Below, piece by piece: positions 1 to 12,500 of a stretch of DNA of 64,000 bases (within the stretch, counting starts at the first letter, position 1; every line of letters starts with the position of its first letter). The position numbers were made by a program, and so were the translations under genes. The stretch lies in NCBI GenBank assembly GCA_032158295.1, contig CM063258.1, positions 9,380,583 through 9,444,582 of the forward strand. Reading direction: 5' to 3'. The notes beneath the pieces were generated by a model that worked only from the letters and a program-made list of their open reading frames with translations, was not told the DNA's origin and made no database searches. The stretch is from Pycnopodia helianthoides. Its lineage: Eukaryota > Echinodermata > Asteroidea > Forcipulatida > Asteriidae.

Positions 1-326
1 ACCAAGTGGAGAGAGCCCAAGCCGTACTCCACGCCAAACCGTGGTTTTGAAAAGGGTTTTTTTCAAACCTAGGCGTAGGTTCTGGCTCTGAGTTTTTGAT
101 ATCAAAGCATCGTGCAAAATTCACCCTTCCCAAAAATTTATAACGGAGCCCAAGCCGAAGCCTAGAGCTAGGTTAGTAAAAGGCTCATAAGACACAGGTT
201 GAATACCATTGGTGAAACATTTTGCCAAGGAAAGAATTTGATAGTTAACTGTACTGCCCGTCGAGGTAACCAACCTTATTCATATAGGGAGAACGTAGCA
301 TGACCTCCGCAAGACGTCCTAGCCTC

Positions 327-595
327 CTATCTTCCATCTCCGATGCGTGATGACCCCTCGGCTGTGACACATGCCGTTCGTTCTCGTGAAGACCGAGACT
401 TCGGTGGCGCCGCCGACCGAATATCCTTGGTCTGCGATTGTCCTTGACGTCCCTTGCTGGTTGCCGTACTTCTTGCCGGCTTCGTACTGCCGGCGTGCCA
501 AGATGCACAAACACATACTGATGCCAACACGGCAATCAGGAAAACTAGAACGCCAGACGCTATCAGAACAACAGTCAGTACGGATAATTCACCAT
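327..595 (-). CDS. Gene B last exon: transmembrane helix and cytoplasmic tail
   Basis: Acceptor AG at 596-597; the exon enters in phase 1 and reads DGELSVLTVVLIASGVLVFL, a hydrophobic helix of about 25 residues, then a basic Ser/Arg-rich tail. In the entering frame the stop is at 327. Compared with gene A this copy lacks one G near position 522. If that base is missing through error, the tail would use the frame containing ARRQYEAGKKYGNQQ and stop at 319. The tail frame is therefore uncertain; the membrane segment is not. Confidence 0.65.
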
Positions 596-3500
596 CTGAA
601 AGATAAACAAATATTGAGTTCAATTTGAATAATATCATTTCACGTCTGCAGGTTCAGTTTTGTAGGCTTTTTATTATCTGGTCCCAAAGTTTGAGGTCTG
701 GGGCAATTTCATAATTTCACATTTTCTGTTTAGCAAAATCTCTACTTGATAAACAATGCATACTGTAAGCAAGGCAAAAGGTTGTCTTGTTAACAGCAAA
801 TGAGTGACACAACGATGCAAATTGCTCTTCAGAAAAATAGTAAAAAGCTTCACACTCTCTTTTCAGCATTTTTCTTATAATTGTTAACTCTCACGTAATA
901 TTTTACTGTAATTATCTCAGTACTTTTAAATGCATAAATTCATACCTGTTCTGTAATGAATTTTTTTATAAATATTTTCTTTGAAATTGTAAGTACAAAA
1001 CATGTTTCTTTTAAGGAAATTAGGCTCTGTTGTCCTTGCATTACTTCATGAGATGGTCCTACTCTAGGGTCATGAACATTGTGGATTATTATTTTTGATG
1101 ACAAGCGAACCAGAGGGGGGTGTTCATTGTTACCTGCAGGAGCTGCTGCTGTTGGTCCAGCTGTTGTCACTGTTGACAACACCCCACAGTTGCTACCCGT
1201 AAATCCTGACACACATCTGCCAAAAGGGAGAGAAAATAAACGGATAAAATAAACAATTTGTCCTAAGCTATAGTATAAAGTTTGTATTTCTCTTAAAGGC
1301 TGCGGTAGATGATATTAAGCTTTATGAATATATGACATCACTGGATAGGGCACCCTCTCGTTGACGTTAAACAAAGGTTGCTCTCTGGCCCATCCTGTGC
1401 ACAATGCGTACATAGTTGTTGGTTTTTTTATAAAGCGTTACCATAATTATGTTGATCCTATCAGGCCTTGCAATGGTGTTGAATTGAATTCGATATTTCT
1501 TCACTAGTACTTACCTGCAAGTATAAGTGAAGGCGGGTAGTCTCCCGTCCTGCCACATGTGCCCTCATTCTCACAAAAGTCTGTTGGACATGCGGTAGTC
1601 GAATCTTCAAATAAGAGAAGAAAAAGAAGTCTGGTATTAAATCAACAGGGTTAACACCTTGGCTGCAAGTGAATGTACAAGTCTGTTTATTACTTGTTGT
1701 ATCAAGATATGGTTTGGAAATCTGAGAGCTAAAGACATTATAGACTAGAACATGCTACCAAAGTAGCATCCAGAACGATAGGATTAGAAGAAAACAAAAT
1801 CTGCCAGTATTTTTGAATCAGCTGTTTTATCTGACTTCATGTTTATATAGAATTAGATTCCACCCACCACTCATTCATGGAGTGGTTGTTAACAGATCGG
1901 GGAGAATCAAAACCTTTTCAGTTTTTCCTTCTTATACTTAATGCATGCCACCTGTTCAAGTCCAATTTCAATAGATAGTTCCCTACCTTGTTAGGTAAAA
2001 AAAGGCTATGGTAAGGAAGAGTTGGTTTGTGTTCTGTTGACAAAAGTCACGTTTGGTAAGGAAGACGTTGTATGTGTTTCTGTCAACTAAAGTCACCTAT
2101 GATTAAGGAAGAGTTGATATGTGTTCTGCTGACAAAAGTCAACTATGGTAAGGAAAGGTTAACAATTGATATAACAAATATCCTTGACTCACCTCTTGCT
2201 GTTACAGTATTGTCAACATTAAGCGTTGCCTGATTATTATTCAATGCGCCCCCTGTACTGATATCCGATTCCAGCACCTGCATGATCATAGCAGGTGTCA
2301 CAGCTGAGTTGGTGGGTGCAGTTGCCACCAAGGTCGTGATGACACTGCCTGGGGATAGGAAGATCCCAATAACATTGGTAATACCCAAGGTAGAGGGGTT
2401 GGATTCCAGATGTCTCCCAACCTTGATAGAAAAGAAGTTAGAAAAAATATTTAAAATAAAATCAATTTGATTCTAAATAACTTTTACTCCAAAACTGAAG
2501 TAAATATAAAAGTACAGATGAGTTATTAAATTCAGCAAGAAGAACCTGATTTAAATCAATGGACCTTATGCATTGACGTCATCAAGCCGCCATATAGAGG
2601 TTAACCGACGATGAAACAATGGAAACGCACAGACTTGTATGCGCGGAGCCTAGGGTTGGCCAATGAACATATCCCTTTTTACCACTAGGCGAGGGTGCCC
2701 TACTCAAATGACGTCATGCGCAAAAGGTCTAAATATGAAAAAGAGATTATCTAGAACAGAGGATTCTTTAACTATCCTACTGTCTGGCCATTTAATATTA
2801 TCCACATGGTTTTGAATGACAGATAAAGTATGCCAGCCTGCAATCTGGGCCCAACTTCATATAGCTGCTTTAGCAGAAAACAGTACTTAAATTGTTTCTG
2901 CTAAGCAAAAATGAGCAGGATACCAGTCACAGATGGTACATGCTACTTTGGCTGGTAATCTTATTATAGTAAGCACAATTTTGTTGTTAGCTAGTTTTTG
3001 TACTTAAAGCAGCTCTATGAAATTCTGCCCTGGTAACACAGTCAACCCTCCTACTGTCTGACAGATCAATACCACCCACTATCCACTGTGGTTTTGAAAG
3101 GTAGATACTGCATTTACATCTGCACAATTTACGTGCATCACAAAACTTAAAGGCCCTGTACACTATTGGTAAGATCGAAAAACACTAATGCTCACAGATT
3201 CACACAAAACTTACATGATTTAAAGTAAGTAATGGTAGAGAGGGTTCCTTAAAATATTTCTGCCTAAAATGCTATCGTTTCTGAGAAATGAGTTAAACAA
3301 TCGTTTTTATCACGCGCGATAAAAACTCGATGTTTGAAAAAACAGAAAACACATAAGGTCTCTTTTCACTATTTTCTTGTGACCTCGATGACCAATTGAG
3401 CTCAAACTTTCACAGGTTGTTTGTTCATGCATATGTTGAATCACACAAAATGTGGACACTGATTTTGAGCTGTTACCAATAGTGTACAATACCTTTAATT

Positions 3501-6500
3501 TGACCTAAGGAGACCCTCTTAAAGAAGGACAAACAACGACTCTTCAACTTACCACGATGGCTACAAGATTGAGAAATTGTTTGGTAGCTGCAGCATTGTG
3601 GTTATTGTAGACAGGCAAGAAGTTCACAGGAGTTCCATTCACTCCCAAGACGCGGAGTGTGATTGTTATCGATTTCTGAAACGCATCTGGGAAAAAGAAG
3701 GAAAAAAAACAATTTAAAAGGAAATCAAAATATTCATAGCCAGCAAAAAGGGGGTAATTTCTCTTGACTGAGTTTGAAGTTTCTGTGAATGAGGCTTGCA
3801 CTTGATTTGATACTATGGCGCAAAAAATCTATGTACAAAACACCTACACATGCAAAAGCAGAGTGAAATGTTTGTAAATGCATCCTTTTGTTATCAACTA
3901 TTTTAGCAGAGTAGAGTATGTGCTGCTTCTCTGCTAAGCAAAGCTAAGCAGCCAATCAGTCAAAGACGGTGCGTGTGATATGGTACTTCAACTTGATCTG
4001 ATAAGCAAAACTGTTTTGTGCTTAGCTAGGTTTTGTGCTTAAGCAGCTCTATGCCATTGAGCCATGGTAAGCAGAAATTTATCCTTAGTAAGTCTGCTCA
4101 GCAAAAAATTAGTAGGGAACCAGCTATGTCAACTGGCATTCGGCTGGAACCTATTTTTTACTTTTGATTTTTTTTCTGCTGAGCAAATTTGTGTACTTAT
4201 GCAGCTCTACATAACCAGCCACTGGATTTTCATCACTGATGCATATTCATATGTGACATGCATAATTCATGTCTGTACTCATGATGTCATAACTAACCTT
4301 GACAGTGGCCTTCCACTTTGACGAAATTATCCAAGGCATTGCATTCACAAGTGTAGCCTTGAGCCGATGCGTAGGGATTGGGTAAGCAGTATTCCCCGAC
4401 TCCATTGCAGATATTGGGTGTGTTAACACAAGGGTCACTGAGGACTAAAAGAAAAAAAACAATAAAGATTTATCATACAAGCACTTAGAATCTGTTCTGC
4501 TAGGCCATTTCCCAAAACTCGGCTTGGGCTCAGGCTTAGAATCTGTTCTGCGAGGCCATTTCCCAAACCTCGGCTTGGGCTCCGGCTTAGAATCGGTTCT
4601 GCTAGGCCATTTCCCAAACCTCGGCTTGGGCTCCGGTTAAGAATCGGATTCTGCTAGGCCATTTCCCAAACCTTGGCTTGGCCTCCGGCTTAGAATCGAT
4701 TCTGCTAGGTCCATTTTCCAAACCTCGGCTTGGCCTCCGGCTTAGAATCATTCTGCTAGGCCATTTCCCAAACCTTCTTGGGCTCGGCTTAGATCGTTGG
4801 AGGCATTCCAACTCAGCTTGGCCGTAAGAATCGATTCTGCTAGGCCATTTCCCAAAACTCGGCTTGGGCTCCGGCTAGTCTTCTGAGGACAACTCGGTTG
4901 CTCGTTGATCATTGCTAGGCCATTTCCCAAACCTTGGCTTGGGCTCTGGCTTAGAATCGGTTCTGCTAGGCCATTTCCCAAAACTCGGCTTGGGCTCCGG
5001 TTTAGAATCGATTCTGCTAGGCCATTTCCCAAACCTTGGCTTAGGCTCCGGCTTAGAATCGGTTCTGCTAGGCCATTTCCCAAAACTCGGCTTGGCTCCG
5101 GCTTTGTTGCTGGCCATTTCCCAAAACTCGGCTTGGGCTCCGGCTCTTGCTTGGGCTCTATCATCAGTGTCAGCAAAATGTACACTTTGTGTTTCCAACA
5201 TCAAATAAAGCCCAGAGCTGGAAAGTCACTTGGGGAGTCTCATGTCGCTTGGGTCAAGTCCCAGTCTGAATATTGAATCATTTGGGTCAAGTCTCAGTGT
5301 GCATCATTGAGTAGTCTGCTGGCCAAATGCTAGTTCAAACACCTTCTTCTCTCGTATGCAACAACGAATCAGATGTCAAATGTCGAGGTCCATGTCCAGC
5401 AGCCATCATGTAGCAATTGGGTCACAGCTGGCCAGACGAAAAATGCCACCGTTGAGTTTTCTAATGGGGCACTCGTTGACAATGTGCCTTGCAGTCTGAT
5501 CAAACAACTGAGGACCAGTCACAGTTCTCTCCATGTGGCCAGGCAGGCTAGTTCAGTGTTGAAAAGCATCCCCATTTCATTTGAAATAATTTTATGGACT
5601 AATGAAAAAGGTGACGGACTCCTGAAATGACAAGCTAACTGGTCCTGCTGGCCAGTCATTAAAAAGGTTAAGGGCAAACCCTGCTTCACAAGACACACAG
5701 CGTATGGCAGACATAGTCCTTATGTTTAAGTGTCATTCTCAGTGAGCTTAAACAATAAAGTGACACCACAAGAACTTAAGGATGGTGAACAAGACCACTT
5801 GGTCAAGAGATTATAAGTATCACAACATCTCCTATAAATACTCACCATTGCATGTGATGCCTGATATACCTGTAGGGCAAAGGCATTCACAGTGCGTTGA
5901 ATCAAAAGTACCACCATTCAAACAGCTGGAAGAGTCCAACGTGCACACTGCATAGAAAAGTACACAAGTAGTTATTTCACAATCAGCAATTCAATACCAT
6001 ATTGCATTTGCTCATAAGATTTAGACATTTATAATGTAGAACTTGGAGAACCCCTAGCGCTCAACCGGCAGCCAAATGGCAGGTGGGCAGGTTGCTTATC
6101 TCAGCAATCTCTATCGTCATGAGTACCCATTTACCCTGGGGTGGTGAGAAGCAATCATGTGACTCACCCAAGGAGCAAGTTCAGGTGCAAACCTTTAGTA
6201 GTAAATTTGCCATTTAAATCAGGCATGTGTGGTCTGTGTTTCACTGGAATGCTTTAGTCGATTGATTCGTCAAATGGCAACCCAACTAGGCGACGGTATT
6301 GAACAGAAAAAAAATGTGTTGACCCATACAAAAATTACTTCCATAATAGTGCAATAATAATTATTATCTCGATGATTGACATATTTTATTGGCAAGAACC
6401 TCCCTTTTTGTGTGATTGCAAAAGTTTACAAAACTTCCTCCGTCTCTTAACCTAACCGCCTTGACAAAGTGACGTAACCCGTTAGTTGAGTAGAGAAACA

Positions 6501-9500
6501 GGGGCTAGGTTGATCCAGTTGGACTAGCCTAGTTCAACCATGCAGCGTTCGAGTGACATCTAGATCGACTGTGGTTGAGTCTACAATCCCGGCCAAAATG
6601 CTTGGGCCACCCGTTCCTAACGTTACAATAACCATACAATAACCATTCCCTGTCTTACAATAAACATTCTCTCCCCTTTCCCCCATCCCCCGCTCAATGT
6701 TGACTGGAACGCAGAAGACCGTGCAACAATGTGATTCAACATTAAAAGGGGGCAGGGGGGCCCAACGAGATATGGCCGGGATTGTAGTCGACTCTAGTCA
6801 CCCAACCAAACTTGCTCCAGGTTGCTATTCTCAGCGATCTCTAACATCATGAATACCCATTTACTCTTGGGTGGTGAGAAGCAATCATGTGACTCACCCA
6901 AGGACCAGGATTCAAACCCACATCCACATTCAAACCACCAGAACTAAAAACCAATGCGATAGATCGCTCGGCCACTACATATAGACTATAGGGCATGGTC
7001 AAAATAACTTCCTAAACTGATTTTTGTAGTCTCCTCCTTGTGACTACCTAAAATATGGCTTAAAATGTGGGTATTGTGTGTCTTATCGAAATCCTGATAG
7101 TTCCCACCTCCACAAGTGGAGCACTTACGAAAAAATGGCGCCTTAACCTTAGGGGGGGCACATTGGGCCCCTCCCCCCCTACCACATTTTTGTTTGCCAC
7201 GTCTACAGTTTATGTTTGATTCAAACAAGATTTTGTGAGTTTTCCTAAAATATGATACCAAACAATTTGATATGAAATTTGAATACATTCGTCAATTCTT
7301 GTTGCCATGCAACCAATAATTTTTTTTATTTATTTTCTTGATATGAACAAGTCAAAATGTAATTACTGAGGCAGTTTTTAGTGTTTTAATTTCAGAAATC
7401 ACATGAATATTATCTTTTACTCTTAAAGTTCCACTTCAAAAAAAAAACTTACTACAAGAAGTTGATTTGCCAACCAATCTCTCTGAATGTCTCCCTCCCA
7501 AAAATAAATTTTACCCGCCAGATAATTTTGCGGATTACAACTTTTCTGAAATTGGACCCGGGTAGAAGGGAAAATAACAGCTGACCAACCTGAGCAGGTA
7601 CTTCTTGACCAGCTTTGGGCACAGTTACAAGTGCATGACACTGGATCCTGTACCCCTCCATTCAAACACCTCAACTGCACACTGATGAAAGAAGAATAAA
7701 ACTGTTAGAAATCAAGGAGATTAACGAAAAATAAAGTAGGATTTTATGAACTTTTTGCATGGTGAGAATATAATCTTGACACTAAAGCCCTCTTTTTACT
7801 ATAGAGCTCAACCCTGGGGAGTTTTCACTCCTTGTTCAGTTCACACTTGATGCAATTTTCCTGGGAACAATGCACACTCATTATGCTAACCCCCAGGTCA
7901 TCTCGCTTAACCCTACTCCCAAGCAGGGGTAACTATTTTTCTGAAAAATTACTATTTTTCAGGAGTTTACCCCAGGGTTAGCAACTCTAGTGTGAACAGG
8001 TCAACCTAATATTTCCCAGGAATGTCCCAGGAAATTTGTCTAGAGTGAAAAGGGGGCTGCACCTGTTTGGGACAAAAATACTACTTCTTATAATGATGCT
8101 CTTTTTACTTGCGGACTTGACTCCCTGGCTGAGAGGAGGAGAAATCATTGTGAACATTTTGCCAACAGTCTTGTTAATAACGCCGTTTAAAATCTCCTCT
8201 CCCCCTGACCAGAGAGAGTGTCCATGGTAGGAATACCCGCAATACCAAACATTATTCCACTCTTCCAATGAGAACCACCCGTTTCCAAAACAGTCCAGTC
8301 CCTTATTTTATTAACATTTTAAATAAATAATGTTTTGTTTTAGTTGATGTTTTGATATTTATTTCTATTTGATAATTTTAAATATCATTCTCTGTAAAGT
8401 CACATGCAATTTAGCCACTGGGCCACGATTTGTGGTTTTAATAAAATAAAATATATAAATAATATATAAAACTGCAATAGGTTGTGCTCACAAGTTTTCG
8501 ACCAGTAACCTCTGAAAAGCTTTTCTTCCTGAACATATTCTTTATCCCCGGTGCAAATTTAACATCTATTAGATAAAAACCTACTGATCAAAATATCAAG
8601 GTTTTACACCATCAGCTCTTTTCAGAACCAACACTAGAGTCATCTTAATTAGTGTCACCACCAACCTAAGTTTCTACACCCAAAAATTATTTAACTTTTT
8701 AATATTTTTTTTTATTTTTATTTTTATTTTTTTTTTTGGGGGGGGGGGGTATTTTGGGGTTTGTAATCCACATTGGGCTGGTTAAGAAAAGGGCAACAGA
8801 CTGCAAATTTTCGGGACACCATTTTTATTACCAGAGTTGCAGTTTGTGCCACCGAAGCCAGGTTGGCAGTTACATCTGCAGCTAGCTACGTCCAGCATTC
8901 CCCATTCAGGCATGTTAATGAACACACTGCAAAAATACAAAAACAAATCAACATTTGTGAAACAAATTTTTGTCAAATAAATTTGGTTCCACCGATTCTG
9001 CTTGGGATATATTTTATGGAAAGTTTCAATAGAGAATTGGTATTATCAGAAGTCAGAACAATATTGATCAATTTTACTGCAAAACAGTGGAAGTTTGGAC
9101 AGAGCATGCTGAATTGAAACAAGGTCCTTGGAATGTTTTTTTATTTGGTGTTTATCTTTGGTTCTAAAAGCCCTACTGCTGCAATCTGGGGTGTGCGTAT
9201 CAGCCGCAATTTGAGCATACCGGCCAAATACGTTAGCTTGTGCACGAGGATGAACCCTGTATTGGATGCACTAGAGTTTGGGAATGAATTTACTAATGAT
9301 GTATTACTATTTAAATCTTTTTGGGGGGTGAGGGTCATCACTGACCAAAAATCAAGTAAATTCTAGGAAAGGTATGTTGAAATGCTGGCATTTCCACATT
9401 TTAGTAACTCCTAGATTTCAAGGAGCTTTAAGGAACAGTATCCTCAGCTCTAGAAGTCGATCAAAGAGCAGGATTTCTTTATATCTGAAGAAAAAACAGC

Positions 9501-12500
9501 TGGTTTGTTTTTCACCAGGTAATCTTTAAAGAGTCTGAACTCAGATAAAAGTCTAAAATGTATCATCCCTGGTTTTTGATGGTTGACTTACCAACAACAG
9601 TTATATCAAACTGGCAAGTTCCTTCGTTGGGCACAGAATCACTGGCTCGACAGATCACCGTCGATGTCCCTACGGCAAACGAGTTTCCCGATGCCACGGC
9701 GACACCTCCGGAATCACAGGTCACGCTGGTTTTGACGCCCTCAACGGCATCCACAGCTGAGGGCTGCGGTGACCACATGACGACACCTTGGGTCGCTCCT
9801 ACATCAACGAAGGTTGAACTGAGGGTGGTTGGACAGGTGACAACTGGAGGCTCATTGTCTGCAATGGAACAATAAAGAGAACAGAATTTGGGTGAGTAAA
9901 GACAAAAAATTTATTTTTTTTTTTAAATTAATTCTTTAAACAAAATGTTTTGAGTTGAACAAAGAAATGTTTACTAGAGCGAGACTTGAACTGGGACCTC
10001 CGGATTAAAGAGTCAGTGCTCTATAAACTGAGCTATCAAACCCCATATACAATCTTTAAGCAGCTCTATGAAATTGGACCCTGATGATAAACTTCTGTCT
10101 ATTCCTACAGGTTCAAAATCCTACAGGTCCTCAAAAACGTTTTTATTAAAAATGGTTTGTCACAAACAGTAACTTTTTTTTCGCAAATCAGCCACAACCG
10201 CTAGCATAAAAAAACCTACCTATGACTGTGATGCTAAAAGTGCACTGTCCTTCATTAGGTACCGTATCACTCGCTCTACAGGTCACCACTGTTGTGCCCA
10301 CGGAATACAACCCGCCCGATGTCACCCTGTTGTTAACAGCATCTCTGCATACGATGCTGGCACGGTTGATGATACCTTGCACAACGTCATTGGCTGTGGG
10401 GGACTGTGACCAATTCACAGTGGCACTGGCCGTTCCAGCATCAACAACCATAGAAGTGATGGTGGCGGGGCAAGTCACAACTGGTCCCTTATTATCTACG
10501 GTCAGGGCATAGAAAGGAAACATTTGCCAATGTAATTTCAAAGAGAAATTTTGAAAGGATTGCATAATAGCAATGAAAGGGTTCAAGAATAAAAAAATCT
10601 ATGTACTCACCTACAACTGTGATGCCGAAGCTGCATGATTTTGAGTTGAGTGCAGAGTCCACTGACGTACAGGTCACCGTGGAAGGGCCGACCGGAAACC
10701 TACTGTTTGAAGTCACTGCATTGTTGGCGCCGTCGACGCATGAAATGCCAACTGAGCTATCGATGACATCACTGGCAGATGGCGCTGGCAACCAGGGAAC
10801 AATTGCACTGGGCAAATCAGTATCCAAAAGCTGAAGTGACGGTGGCTGGACAAACCACAACCGGTGGTTCATTATCTACAGGGAACAAATCAGGGCAAAA
10901 GACCGTTACAAATTTACCTGAAAGACAATCAACCAGCGTTGTCCAGCAATTTTTTTTTCGTCCATATTATTGGTTGGCAATGGCTGTCGTGCATTACAAA
11001 AATTATGCATATTCGCATCCCAGTAAGGGCTGAAAAACACTGGTACTGGACATCGATGAATATACCAAGCGAAGTCATTTAATTAAAACTCAAAGGTTCC
11101 AAGAACACACAGACATGCCTGTAGTCTCGCCTGCATATATCAAACCCAATCTAATTACATCACTGACTCAGCTCTGAGCTGGGCTAAGCCTATAGGCGGA
11201 GAATGGCGATTATAAGTGCAGAATTTTGTGTTAAGCACAGCCAAAAAGTAAAGCAACAGTCAGCTTTCTCTGGGTTTTTGTGTCTATGGTATCCCTATAG
11301 GTAACATAAAAGCTTTAAGGTACTAAAGGGGAATCTTCTACCTCCATGTGTTAGAATTACTATTTAAAAAAAAGTAAAGATCCAACAATCAAGAAGTTAG
11401 TTTAATTAGGGAAAAAAATAATGTTTATTTTTTAACTCATACAGATGATACAAAAACTAACGATTTTTATGGATTTTTAAAATATTTTTTTTTGTGGGGA
11501 ACAAATCATTCAAAATTCTTTTAATTACTTAAAAACTTACCTATGACAGTGATGTTAAACTGGCAAGATCCAACATTCATTGCAGCATCACTAATGCTGC
11601 AGCTTACTGTTGTTGTGCCCACTGCATAGCTATGAATTGACATCACAGCATTGCCCGAACTGTCAATGCATGTAATATTACTAGAAACAACAGTAGCATC
11701 AACATTGTCATAAGCTGATGGTTCTGGGGACCAAGTTACACTTGCATTTGCCATTCCAGAATCAACGTTCATTGAAGGTACAGTGGCAGGACAAGTCACA
11801 ATTGGAGCTTCATTATCTGGCAAAAGAAACAAAGAATAGTTTCAAAATGGTCTTTCTACAAGCTGATTTCAAAATAACTTTCTTTTTTTCACAACATTGG
11901 GAACAAAGAAAACGATGGCAAAATAATTCAGGTTCTTCGTACCTACCTATGACAGTGATGTTAAACTTGCAAGATCCAACATTCATTGAAGCATCACTAA
12001 CACTGCAGCTTACTGTTGTTGTGCCCACTGCATAGCTGTCCATTGATGTCACAGCTTTGCCTGAACTGTCAACGCATGCAATATTACTAGAAACAACAGT
12101 AGCATCAACATTGTCATAAGCTGATGGTGCTGGTGACCAAGTCACACTTGCATTTGCCATTCCAGAATCAACGTTCATTGAAGGTACAGTCGCAGGACAA
12201 GTCACATTTGGAGCTTCGTTGTCTGGCGGAAAATAGAAGTGAACAATATTTTCAAAATGGTCTTCATACAAACCAAAACAACTTTCTCCCATAAGAACAA
12301 ATCTATTGGAAAGCACTTTTTTTTTTAAATCAACTCAAATTAACACTTACCTGTGACAGTGATGTTAAACTCACAAGATCCTACATTCATTGCAGCATCA
12401 CTAACATTGCAGGTTACTGTTGATGTGCCCACTGCATAGCTATCATTTGACACCACAGCTTTGCCTGAACTGTCAAAGCATGTAATACTGCTTGAAGTTA

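Noticed and set aside
4247..4438. Open frame reading through the EGF exon in another frame
   Set aside because: The other frame has the six EGF cysteines, correct phase and matching exon in gene A.
4748..5204. Repetitive open frames with FGKWPSRTDSKPEPKPR-like units, resembling a neuropeptide precursor
   Set aside because: They lie wholly in a 51-bp minisatellite within an intron, are open in several frames because 51 is a multiple of three, lack a signal peptide, and the array is almost absent from gene A.
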